Position numbers and translations under genes: made by a program. Shown here piece by piece: positions 55,190 through 62,925 of a stretch of 64,000 bases of DNA; positions within the stretch are counted from its first letter, which is position 1; each line of letters opens with the position of its first letter. The DNA is taken from the NCBI GenBank assembly GCA_965219015.1, contig CBDCNH010000005.1, positions 248,001 to 312,000 on the forward strand, read 5' to 3'. This stretch comes from CBDCNH01 sp965219015. Lineage in GTDB: Bacteria > Pseudomonadota > Alphaproteobacteria > Rhodobacterales > Rhodobacteraceae. The notes under the pieces are model-generated. The model searched no databases. It saw nothing but the letters and a program-made list of their open reading frames with translations, and was not told the origin of the DNA.

Positions 55190-56320
55190 ATGCGCCCGTC
55201 CGGTGATCTCCGTCCCAGCCGCCTCTTCGATGGCCTGAACTGGCATACCAGTTCGATGGTCCGCATCGAGGATGGCCGGGTGGCGGGCATCGAGCACAGC
55301 GCCCGTGCCGACGCGCTGATCGTGCCGGGCTTCGTCGATCTTCAGGTCAACGGCGGCGGCGGCGTCCAGTTCAACGACGCACCGACGGCCGATGCGATCG
55401 CCGTCATCGCCGCCGCGCATCTCGCCGGCGGGACGACCGCGTTCCTCGTCACCCTCATCACCGACCGCGAGGAGGCCACCGACGCCGCCATCGCCGCGGT
55501 CACGGCGGCGCGCCGTGCCGGCCAGCCGGGGCTTGCGGGCCTGCACCTCGAAGGCCCGCACATCGCCGCGGCGCGCAAGGGCATCCACGATCCCGCGCTG
55601 ATCCGGCCCATGACGGCCGCGGACGTGGCGCGGCTCATCGCCGGTGCGCCCGGCGTGGGCCGGCTCGTCGTGACGCTGGCACCCGAGGCGGCGACCCCGG
55701 CGCAGATCGCGGAGCTGACCGCGGCGGGCATCGTCGTGAGCCTCGGGCACAGCGATTGCGACGCCGCCGCGGCGCGCGCGGCCATCGCCGCGGGCGCGCG
55801 CATGGGCACGCATCTCTTCAACGCGATGAGCCAGATCGGCCACCGCAATCCCGGTCTCGCCGGCGCGCTCCTCGACGCGGGCGAGGTCTCGGCTGGGATC
55901 ATCGCGGACGGCCACCATGTCGACCCGGCCGTGCTCCGTCTGGCGATCCGCGGCAAGGCGCCGCCGGGGCGGCTCTTCCTCGTCACCGACGCGATGGCGC
56001 CGACCGGGAGCGACCTCGACGCGTTCACCCTGGGCGGCCGCGAGATGCGGCGCGACGACGGGCGCCTGACGGGACCGGACGGCACGCTCGCGGGCGCCGA
56101 TCTCACCATGCTCGGCGCCGTGCGGTTCGCGCATGGGTCGCTCGGGCTGCCGCTCGACGAGGCCCTGCGGATGGCATCGCTCTACCCGGCCGAGGCGGCG
56201 GGGCTCGGCCGCAAGGGACGGCTCGAGACGGGCTCGGATGCCGATTTCCTCGTCCTCGGGCCCGACCTCACGCTTCGCGAGACCTGGATCGGCGGGCGGC
56301 GGATGTGGCGCGCGGCGTGA
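55190..56320 (+). CDS. nagA: N-acetylglucosamine-6-phosphate deacetylase
   Basis: Removes acetate from GlcNAc-6-phosphate. The 376-residue amidohydrolase has VPGFVDLQVNGGGGVQFND, the metal site HLEGPHI, SLGHSDCDAA, HLFNAMSQIGHRNPG and the catalytic aspartate in LVTDAMAPTG. It overlaps the nagK start by four bases (GTGA). nagB is not in the window. Together with NagK it would salvage GlcNAc from cell wall or chitin. Confidence 0.94.
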   Translation: MRPSGDLRPSRLFDGLNWHTSSMVRIEDGRVAGIEHSARADALIVPGFVDLQVNGGGGVQFNDAPTADAIAVIAAAHLAGGTTAFLVTLITDREEATDAAIAAVTAARRAGQPGLAGLHLEGPHIAAARKGIHDPALIRPMTAADVARLIAGAPGVGRLVVTLAPEAATPAQIAELTAAGIVVSLGHSDCDAAAARAAIAAGARMGTHLFNAMSQIGHRNPGLAGALLDAGEVSAGIIADGHHVDPAVLRLAIRGKAPPGRLFLVTDAMAPTGSDLDAFTLGGREMRRDDGRLTGPDGTLAGADLTMLGAVRFAHGSLGLPLDEALRMASLYPAEAAGLGRKGRLETGSDADFLVLGPDLTLRETWIGGRRMWRAA

Positions 56321-57177
56321 TCGTGGCCCTCGACATCGGCGGCACGCGCATCCGCTCCGCCTGCGCCGCCCCGCCGTATACGCTCAGCGCGCAAGTCTCG
56401 CAGCCGACGCCCGCGACCGATTTTCACGCTTTCATCGGCGCGCTGCGTGCCGCCGTCCGGGGCACGCCGGTTGCCGCGGGCATCTCCATCGCGGGCGCTG
56501 TCGATCCCGTGACCGGGCGCGCGCGCGTCGCCAACATCCCCTGCTTGGACGGCCGCCACGTCGCGGCCGACCTTGCGGCGGCGCTCGGCTTCCCGGTGAT
56601 CGTCGCCAACGACGCGGATTGTTTCGCGCTCGCCGAAGCGGTCGCCGGCGCGGGTCGCGGGCATCGCACCGTGTTCGGCGCGATCCTCGGCACCGGCGTC
56701 GGCGGCGGGCTCGTCGTCGATGGCAAGCTCGTCGCGGGCGCGGGGGAATGGGGCCACGGCCCGGTCACGCAGCCGGCGTTCCCCTGTGGCTGCGGGCTCG
56801 CCGGATGCCTCGACGCGATCGGTTCGGCGCGCGGCATCGAGCGGCTGCACGTCCATCTCGGAGGCGCGCCCCTCGCGGCGCCCGACCTGCTCGCCCGCTG
56901 GACCGACGGCGATGCTCAGGCGGCGCGGACGGTCGCGGCCTGGCTCGACGTGCTTGCCGGCCCGTTGGCGATGGTCGTCAACGTCACCGGCGCCGACATC
57001 GTCCCGACCGGCGGCGGTCTGGCGGGCGCGCCGGGGCTTCTCGCGGCGCTCGACGCGGCCGTGCGGCCGCTGACGCTCGCGCGGCCCGATCGGCCGCTCG
57101 TGGTTCCCGCGACGAGCGGCCCCGAGCCCGGCCTGACCGGCGCGGCGATCCTGGCGCTGGAGCTCAGCCGGAGCTGA
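56317..57177 (+). CDS. nagK: ROK family N-acetylglucosamine kinase
   Basis: A 286-residue ROK kinase with the ATP site ALDIGGTRIRSA (residues 4-15), GISIAGAVDPVTG, catalytic-aspartate region VIVANDADCFALAEA and the zinc motif CGCGLAGCLD. Placement directly after nagA with a GTGA overlap supports GlcNAc as substrate. The protein is about 20 residues shorter than E. coli NagK. Its last 14 bases overlap the end of the convergent eryC gene. Confidence 0.9.
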   Translation: MIVALDIGGTRIRSACAAPPYTLSAQVSQPTPATDFHAFIGALRAAVRGTPVAAGISIAGAVDPVTGRARVANIPCLDGRHVAADLAAALGFPVIVANDADCFALAEAVAGAGRGHRTVFGAILGTGVGGGLVVDGKLVAGAGEWGHGPVTQPAFPCGCGLAGCLDAIGSARGIERLHVHLGGAPLAAPDLLARWTDGDAQAARTVAAWLDVLAGPLAMVVNVTGADIVPTGGGLAGAPGLLAALDAAVRPLTLARPDRPLVVPATSGPEPGLTGAAILALELSRS

Positions 57178-58099
57178 GGTCGTCCGCGCCGGTGTCGATC
57201 CACGGCGCCCAGAAGGCCACGCTCTCTGCGATGGCGGGGATCACGGCGCGGTCGTCGGGCTCCCGCTCCTTGAACGACAGCTCAAGGCAGATCTCGTTGT
57301 CCTGAGCCCCGCCCTCCGCGAGCGCCGCGAGCAGGGTCTCGGGCTGGATGCGCCCGCGGGCGTTATGCGCGGCGGTGAACGGTCGGTGGCCGCCCTTGTC
57401 CATCATGCTCTGCTTGATGTGGATGATCGGCGAGACCGGCGGCACCGCGCGCGCCCAGGCGTAGGGATCGGTGTCGGCGGGGTCGGGGCTCGTCACGTCG
57501 CCGTGGTCGATGTCGGCCATCATCCGCATCGGCACGGCCATGTCCGCCGCGTCGAGCCGCGCCTGCAGCGCGAGGCAGGCGGGGATCGTATGGCCGAACT
57601 CGCGGCCGACCGACATCGGCTCCCAGAACACGAAGCCGAGCCCCGCGCCGGCGGCGTGCTCCGCGACCTCGGCCCAGGCGTCGATGGCGGCTTCGGTCAG
57701 CGCCTCGCGGCGGGCGGGATCGTCGAAGTCGCGGTAGGTGAAGATCGCGAACTGCGTGCCGATGGAGGCCGCCCCGAGATCGGCGGCGATGTCGGCGAAG
57801 CCGCGGAACCAGTCGATGGTGTAGCGCCTGACACCCGCGTCGGGGTGGCCGAAGTGGTTGAGCCGCCCGTAGGGACCGGTCATCAGGCTCGTCACGCGCA
57901 CGCCCGTGCGGTCCATCGCGGCGCGCATCCGCCGCAGGAGCGGACGCATCACCGGGGCGGGCCAGGATGGGTCGAGGAACTCGTGCGTAAGCTGGAGGTC
58001 GCGGACACGCAGGTCGCGCGCCACCGTCTCGACCAGATCCTCGGGCTCGGCGAAACGGTTGACGAGCGGGTTGGTGTTGAGCGACAGCGTGAGCGGCAT
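57164..58099 (-). CDS. eryC: EryC-like sugar phosphate isomerase/epimerase
   Basis: A 311-residue AP-endonuclease-2 TIM barrel: MPLTLSLNTNPLVNRFAEPEDLVE, YRDFDDPARREALT, VFWEPMSVGREFGHT and MADIDHGDVTSPDP carry the metal-binding Glu, Asp and His residues. In Brucella EryC isomerises the tetrulose 4-phosphate made by EryB. The ATG at 58099 overlaps the eryB stop by one base. It is the last gene of eryD-A-B-C here; the isomerases EryH and EryI are not visible. Confidence 0.85.
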   Translation of the reverse strand: MPLTLSLNTNPLVNRFAEPEDLVETVARDLRVRDLQLTHEFLDPSWPAPVMRPLLRRMRAAMDRTGVRVTSLMTGPYGRLNHFGHPDAGVRRYTIDWFRGFADIAADLGAASIGTQFAIFTYRDFDDPARREALTEAAIDAWAEVAEHAAGAGLGFVFWEPMSVGREFGHTIPACLALQARLDAADMAVPMRMMADIDHGDVTSPDPADTDPYAWARAVPPVSPIIHIKQSMMDKGGHRPFTAAHNARGRIQPETLLAALAEGGAQDNEICLELSFKEREPDDRAVIPAIAESVAFWAPWIDTGADDLSSG

Positions 58100-59616
58100 C
58101 AGGCGGGCACGGCGGTCGCCGCTTCCGCGTCGAACCAGTCCGTCAGCTCTTGCTGCTCGGCCGGGGTCAGATGCACGCCGTGCTTGGTGCGCCGGTCGAG
58201 CACGTCGGCCGGCGTCTCGGCCCATTCGCGGGCGACGAGGTGGCGCACCTCGGCCTCGTAGAGCGTGCCGCCAAAATGCCGCCCGAGCCCCGCGAGCGAG
58301 GTCGCGCCGCCGATCACCGCTGCCGTGCGCGTGCCGTAGAGCCGGGCGTAGTGCTGCACGAGGGGCCGCGGCATCCACGGATGCGCCGCGCGCAGGCCTT
58401 CGGCGAAGGCCGGGTAGTCGGCGTCCGGCATGTCGCCGCCCGGCAGCGGCGCCTTGGCGGTCCAGGCCGGGCCCATCTTCGGAAACGTCGGCGCGAGCTT
58501 CTCGAGCGCGTGCTCGGAGAGGCGGCGGAAGGTGGTGATCTTGCCGCCGAACACGTTGAGGAGCGGCGCCCCACCGGTGTCGTCGAGGTCGAACGTATAG
58601 TCCCGCGTGACCGCCGAGGGGTTGCCGTGGCCGTCGTCGAAGAGCGGCCGCACACCGGAGAACGTCCTGAGCACGTCCTCGGGACGGAGCTTCTCCTTGA
58701 AGTAGCGGTTCACCGCCGCAATCAGGTAGTCGACCTCCGAGGCATCGGCGGTCACGCCCTCGGGCGCGCCATCGTAGGGGATGTCGGTCGTGCCGATGAG
58801 CGCGTGGTTGCCCTCGTAGGGGTTGATGAAGATCACCCGCTTGTCGTGGTTCTGCACGAGATACGCCTGCTGGCCCTCCCAGAACTTCGGCACGACGATG
58901 TGGCTGCCCTTGACGAGCCGCACGCCGCGGCTGGTGTTCGAGCCCGCGATGCGCCCGATCACGTCGGCGACCCAGGGGCCGGCGGCGTTGGCGACGGCCT
59001 TGGCGCGGATCGTGCGGGCGCGTCCGGTGCGGCGGTCGCGGACCTCGACGCGCCAGGCGCCGTCCTCGCGGCGGAGCGAGGTGCAGGCGGTGCGGGTCAG
59101 CACCTCGGCGCCGCGTTCGGCGGCGTCGATGGCGTTGAGCACGACGAGGCGGGCGTCGTCGACCCAGCAGTCGGAGTACTCGAAGCCGCGGGTGTAGCGG
59201 TCGAGGAGCGGCGCACCTTCCGGCGCGCGGCGGAGGTCGAGCGTGCGGGTGCCGGGAAGTTTCTTCCGGCCGCCGAGGTTGTCGTAGAGGAAAAGCCCCA
59301 GCCGGACGAGCCAGGCCGGGCGATCCTGCGGGCTGTGCGGCAGCACGAAGCGCATCGGCCAGATGATGTGCGGCGCGGCCGCCATCAGCACCTCGCGCTC
59401 GATCAGCGCCTCGCGGACGAGCCGGAACTCGTAGTATTCGAGATACCTGAGCCCGCCGTGGACGAGCTTGCCCGAGCGCGACGAGGTGCCCTCGGCGAGG
59501 TCGTCCTTCTCGCTCAGGACCACCGACAGCCCGCGCCCGGCCGCGTCGCGCGCGATGCCGGCGCCGTTGATGCCGCCGCCGACGACGAAGAGATCGACGC
59601 TATCCATCGGTGCCAT
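58099..59616 (-). CDS. eryB: erythritol-phosphate dehydrogenase (GlpD-like)
   Basis: FAD flavoprotein of 505 residues with the dinucleotide motif GGGINGAGIARDAAGRG, LVHGGLRYLEYYEFRLV and GTTDIPYDG; it belongs to the glycerol-3-phosphate dehydrogenase family. Sequence alone fits GlpD too. The genes around it (SorC regulator, FGGY kinase and EryC-like isomerase) point to EryB, which oxidises erythritol 4-phosphate. The ATG at 59616 has AAGGAG nine bases upstream and overlaps the kinase 3' end by 17 bases. Confidence 0.85.
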   Translation of the reverse strand: MAPMDSVDLFVVGGGINGAGIARDAAGRGLSVVLSEKDDLAEGTSSRSGKLVHGGLRYLEYYEFRLVREALIEREVLMAAAPHIIWPMRFVLPHSPQDRPAWLVRLGLFLYDNLGGRKKLPGTRTLDLRRAPEGAPLLDRYTRGFEYSDCWVDDARLVVLNAIDAAERGAEVLTRTACTSLRREDGAWRVEVRDRRTGRARTIRAKAVANAAGPWVADVIGRIAGSNTSRGVRLVKGSHIVVPKFWEGQQAYLVQNHDKRVIFINPYEGNHALIGTTDIPYDGAPEGVTADASEVDYLIAAVNRYFKEKLRPEDVLRTFSGVRPLFDDGHGNPSAVTRDYTFDLDDTGGAPLLNVFGGKITTFRRLSEHALEKLAPTFPKMGPAWTAKAPLPGGDMPDADYPAFAEGLRAAHPWMPRPLVQHYARLYGTRTAAVIGGATSLAGLGRHFGGTLYEAEVRHLVAREWAETPADVLDRRTKHGVHLTPAEQQELTDWFDAEAATAVPA

Positions 59617-61183
59617 CGCGGAGGTCTCCTTCAGCAGGGGTTTCGGCAAGCGCGGCCCACACCGGCGCCAGCGCCTCGCGCGCCGTGACGTAGGCCGGGA
59701 AGAGCCGCGCGTAGGTCGCGGCAAGAGCGGGGTCGGGCGGCTCCGGCGGGCCGAGGAGCGGCGTCACCCACTGCGCGATGCAGGTCTCCATGTCGGGCGT
59801 CGCGCCGACGGCGACGGCGGCGATCATCGCGGCCCCTGCGGCGCCCGCTTCGTCGCGCGCGGACACCCGGGTCGCGGCGCCGACCGCCGCCCCGAGGACG
59901 CCGCGCACCGCGCGCGAGCGCGCCGCCCCGCCGGTGAGGCGCAGTTCGCTCGGCAAGGGCCCCATCGCGGCATAGCAGTCGCGGGCCGCGAACCCGAGCC
60001 CCTCGACGACGGCGCGCACGAGGTCGGCGAAGCGGTGGCCGCTCGCGAGCCCGGCGAACGAGGCGCGGGCACGCGCGTCGACAAAGGGCCCGCGTTCGCC
60101 GGCCTCCGAGATGTAGGGGTGGTAGAGGAGCGTTCCCGGCCGGGCGGCGGCGAGCCAGCCGTCGATGCGCGCGACGAGGGCGGCGGGCGCGGGGGCCTCG
60201 CCGAAGCCCGCGAGCACGTCGGCGGCGAGCCCGAGCACCCAGTCGAGGTTGAGCGCGGCCGCCATGTTCGATTGCACCTGCGTGACGATGCCCGGAACCG
60301 GGAGCGGAATGACGTAGCCCGTGCCCGCCGCGTTGAGCGTCACGTCGGCCGCGCGGACGGCGCGCAGATGCACCCCCGTCGATCCGATGATCGAGCACGC
60401 GGCGCCGCGATCGCCGGTATGCACGCCCGCGCCGAGCGCGGTGCAGGCCATGTCGACGAAGCCGAGCGCGACCGGCGTGCCCTCGCGCAAGCCCGTCGCG
60501 CGGGCGGCGGCCGCGGTCAGCGGATGCGTCCCTTCGGTGCCGTCGAGGATGTCGGGGAGGAGGTGGCGGCGCGCGCCGAGCCCGAGCGCCTCGATCACGC
60601 CCGCGTCGTAGGCGCGGGTGCGGAAGTCCCCGAAGCTCCAGCTCGCTTCCGACGGATCGGTGGCCCGGACGCCCGTGAGGCGCAGGTAGAGCCAGTCCTT
60701 CGCGTGGAGCGCGGTCTCGGCACGGTCGAGGAGCTCCGGCGCGGTCGCGGCAAGGTGCGCGAGCTGCGGCCCCGCCTGGCACGCGCTGAGACCCGTGCCG
60801 GTCGCCTCGAACCGCGCACGCTCCCGCGGCCCGGCGGCGATGCGGCGCACCGCGGGGGCGGCGCGCGCGTCCATCCAGAGCCAGGCGTCGGTCACGGGCG
60901 CGTCGTCCGCGCCCACGAGCCAGGTGCCGTCGCCCTGTCCGGTCACCCCGACCGCGGCCGTCCGGCGTGCGAGGTCGGGCACCTTGTCGGCGAGGCCGCG
61001 CAGCACCTCCGCACAATCGTCCCAGGTCTGGTCGAGCGGCTGCGTCGCCGCGCCGCCCGGTCCCGTCCTGTAGCGGTTGGGCTTCGCCGCGGTCGCGAGC
61101 TGATGCCCGTCGAGCCCGAAGGCCACGGCCTTCACGACCGTCGTGCCGCAGTCGATGCCGATGAGGAGGTCCGCCTCCGTCAC
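59600..61183 (-). CDS. eryA: FGGY-type erythritol kinase
   Basis: A 527-residue FGGY sugar kinase starting MTEADLLIGIDCGTTVVKAV, with the ATP-binding regions GVTGQGDGTWL and SIIGSTGVHL, and ELRLTGGAARSRAVRGVLG in the C-terminal domain. In the ery pathway it phosphorylates erythritol. The GTG start overlaps the regulator stop by four bases. Related kinases for xylitol, ribitol and threitol exist, so the exact polyol rests on context. Confidence 0.86.
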   Translation of the reverse strand: MTEADLLIGIDCGTTVVKAVAFGLDGHQLATAAKPNRYRTGPGGAATQPLDQTWDDCAEVLRGLADKVPDLARRTAAVGVTGQGDGTWLVGADDAPVTDAWLWMDARAAPAVRRIAAGPRERARFEATGTGLSACQAGPQLAHLAATAPELLDRAETALHAKDWLYLRLTGVRATDPSEASWSFGDFRTRAYDAGVIEALGLGARRHLLPDILDGTEGTHPLTAAAARATGLREGTPVALGFVDMACTALGAGVHTGDRGAACSIIGSTGVHLRAVRAADVTLNAAGTGYVIPLPVPGIVTQVQSNMAAALNLDWVLGLAADVLAGFGEAPAPAALVARIDGWLAAARPGTLLYHPYISEAGERGPFVDARARASFAGLASGHRFADLVRAVVEGLGFAARDCYAAMGPLPSELRLTGGAARSRAVRGVLGAAVGAATRVSARDEAGAAGAAMIAAVAVGATPDMETCIAQWVTPLLGPPEPPDPALAATYARLFPAYVTAREALAPVWAALAETPAEGDLRDGTDG

Positions 61184-62136
61184 GCTGCCAGCGCCTCGGC
61201 GCTGCGCTCGTCGGTCACGAGGCCGGCGAGGCGGCCGCTTCGGAGGACCGCGCGGATCGCCGCGATCTTCTCCGCACCGCCCGCGATGGCGGTGACGCCG
61301 CGCGGGGGCAGGGCGGCGAGCGGCACCGACATGGTGCGCCCCGAGAGCGGCGTCTCGACGACGCCGCCGTCCGCGTCGAGGAAATGCCCGAGGATCTCGC
61401 CGACGCCGCCCGCCGCGCGCACGCCCGCCATCTCGTCCGCGTCGATCATCCGCGAGGCGACGAGCTGGCCGTCCGCGTCCGTGCTGCCGATGCCGACGAT
61501 CATCGGATCGGCGCTGGCCGCAAGCGCGAACACGTCGCCGAGCCCGCGCTGCGCGAGGATCACCTCGCGGTCCTCGGCAGAGTTGGCGAAGCACGGCACC
61601 GGCATGACATAGGCCGCGGCCCCGGTGACGGCGGCGAGGCGGTGCATCACGTCGTAGGGGTTCGCGGCATAGCTCTGCGTGACGCCGCCGAGGAGCGAGA
61701 CGAACCGCACGTCGCCCGCCGCCGCGCGCGGCATCGCCGCGACCGCCGCCGCGAGGGTGCGCCCGTGGCCGATGCCGATCACGCCGCCCTGCCGCGCCGC
61801 GATCTCGCGGCGCAGGTGCGCGGCGCCCGCAAGCCCGAGCGCGCGGAGCGGCAGGCCCGTCTCGCCGAGGTCGGGAACCACGGTGCAGTGCGCGAGCCCG
61901 AATTGCGCGGCAAGGGCCGCCTCGAGCGCCAGACATTCCGCGACCGCGCCGTCGACCGAGACCTTCACCGCCCCGCTGCGACTCGCCCAGGCCACCAGCC
62001 GATGCGCCTTCACGGGCGTCACGCCGAGCCGTGCGGCAACCTCGGTCTGCGTCAGCCCGGCGGCGTAATGCAGCCAGGCCGCGCGGATCGCGAGGCTTTC
62101 GTCGGGGTCGACGCGCAGGGGGGCTTGCAGAGTCAT
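61180..62136 (-). CDS. eryD: EryD-like SorC/DeoR-type sugar-binding transcriptional regulator
   Basis: A 318-residue regulator with an N-terminal helix-turn-helix (AAGLTQTEVAARLGVTPVKAHRLVAW) and a SorC effector domain (GVIGIGHGRTLAAAV, VVGIGSTDADGQLVAS, VTAIAGGAEKIAAIR). EryD of Brucella represses the ery genes and is released by erythritol. I chose the ATG at 62136 because relatives begin near MTLQAPLRVDPDES and because the in-frame ATG at 62172 would place an operator-like region inside the coding part; GGAAGG is 14 bases upstream. It shares the divergent control region with the transporter genes. Confidence 0.84.
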   Translation of the reverse strand: MTLQAPLRVDPDESLAIRAAWLHYAAGLTQTEVAARLGVTPVKAHRLVAWASRSGAVKVSVDGAVAECLALEAALAAQFGLAHCTVVPDLGETGLPLRALGLAGAAHLRREIAARQGGVIGIGHGRTLAAAVAAMPRAAAGDVRFVSLLGGVTQSYAANPYDVMHRLAAVTGAAAYVMPVPCFANSAEDREVILAQRGLGDVFALAASADPMIVGIGSTDADGQLVASRMIDADEMAGVRAAGGVGEILGHFLDADGGVVETPLSGRTMSVPLAALPPRGVTAIAGGAEKIAAIRAVLRSGRLAGLVTDERSAEALAA

Positions 62137-62171
62137 GACGAAATATGTTTCCTTCCGTGAAATTTCTTTCA
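62137..62171. promoter_or_regulatory. AT-rich palindromes in the ery divergent control region
   Basis: GAAATATGTTTC (62140-62151, GAAA-N4-TTTC) and GAAATTTC (62159-62166, perfect palindrome) lie with centres 17 bases apart in an AT-rich island. They sit between eryD and the transport genes and are candidate EryD operators. Confidence 0.5.
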
Positions 62172-62278
62172 TACTGCGGCGAAGCGGTCAAGGAAGCGGA
62201 TCGGCCGGCGTCGACGAGGCCGCACGGTCCGGAAGAACCGGAAAGCCGCGAAAGTGGTGCCGGGAACGGGGGGAACAG

Positions 62279-62311
62279 ATGAACAGGCACCGAGCCCGGG
62301 GCGGAGCGTGA
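62279..62311 (+). CDS. possible ten-codon leader peptide coupled to the DUF2291 gene
   Basis: ATG at 62279, preceded by GGGGGAA, opens a 10-codon frame (MNRHRARGGA) whose TGA overlaps the GTG start of the DUF2291 gene (GTGA). The main GTG itself has a poorly spaced Shine-Dalgarno, so translation may be handed over by coupling. A sequencing frameshift joining the two is the alternative. Confidence 0.35.
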   Translation: MNRHRARGGA

Positions 62312-62925
62312 AGACCGGTACGCGCCTCGGCGTGGCGCTGGTTGCGGTCGTCGTCCTCGGTGCGATGGCCTGGGACACCCGCGTGGTGCGGATCGGGTCG
62401 GCCGATCACATGGTCTCCGACGTGTTCTCGCCCGAGACCTACGGCAAGGAGACCTTCCCGAAGGTCCGCGACGCGATCGAGGCGCGCGCCGTCGATGCCC
62501 CCACGCTCGCCGCCGCCATCGCCGCCGACAAGGCCGCGGCGACCAAAGAGTATGGCGTCGCGGCCGGCGTCGGGCCGGTCATGTCGGTGAAGTTCACCGG
62601 GGTCGCGGGCGAGGCGAAATCCGGCATCTACAGGGTCGCGGTCGACGGGCTCCCCGAGAAGCTCCTGATCCGCGTCCAGACCGGCCCCGCGATCAACGGC
62701 ACGGACCTCCGCGACGCGACGGGCACCATCGCCTTCGGCCAGTTCAAGAACCAGATCGAGTACCAGGACGCGGGCTCGGCCATCAACGCCGAGATGAAGT
62801 CCGAGGTGCTGGCCTCCGTCGACACCGCAAGCCTCACCGGCAAGACCATCTCCGTCACGGGGGCGTTCAAGCTCGTCAATCCCAATAGCTGGCTCGTCAC
62901 GCCGGTCCGGCTCGACGTGCAATGA
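62308..62925 (+). CDS. DUF2291 family periplasmic protein of a sugar ABC transport locus
   Basis: A 205-residue protein with one N-terminal anchor or signal (LGVALVAVVVLGAMAWDTRVV), then SADHMVSDVFSPETYGKETFP and FGQFKNQIEYQDAGSAINAE, the DUF2291 core. Function unknown. Its family is typically encoded beside pentose or tetritol ABC transporters. The GTG start at 62308 is uncertain because no well-spaced Shine-Dalgarno exists except that of the small leader frame. Its stop overlaps the ABC gene by four bases (ATGA). Confidence 0.85.
   Translation: MKTGTRLGVALVAVVVLGAMAWDTRVVRIGSADHMVSDVFSPETYGKETFPKVRDAIEARAVDAPTLAAAIAADKAAATKEYGVAAGVGPVMSVKFTGVAGEAKSGIYRVAVDGLPEKLLIRVQTGPAINGTDLRDATGTIAFGQFKNQIEYQDAGSAINAEMKSEVLASVDTASLTGKTISVTGAFKLVNPNSWLVTPVRLDVQ

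Noticed and set aside
58099..59616. Naming the flavoprotein glpD (glycerol-3-phosphate dehydrogenase).
   Set aside because: Sequence would allow it, but the regulator, kinase and isomerase around it form the ery set, and no glpK or glpF is present.
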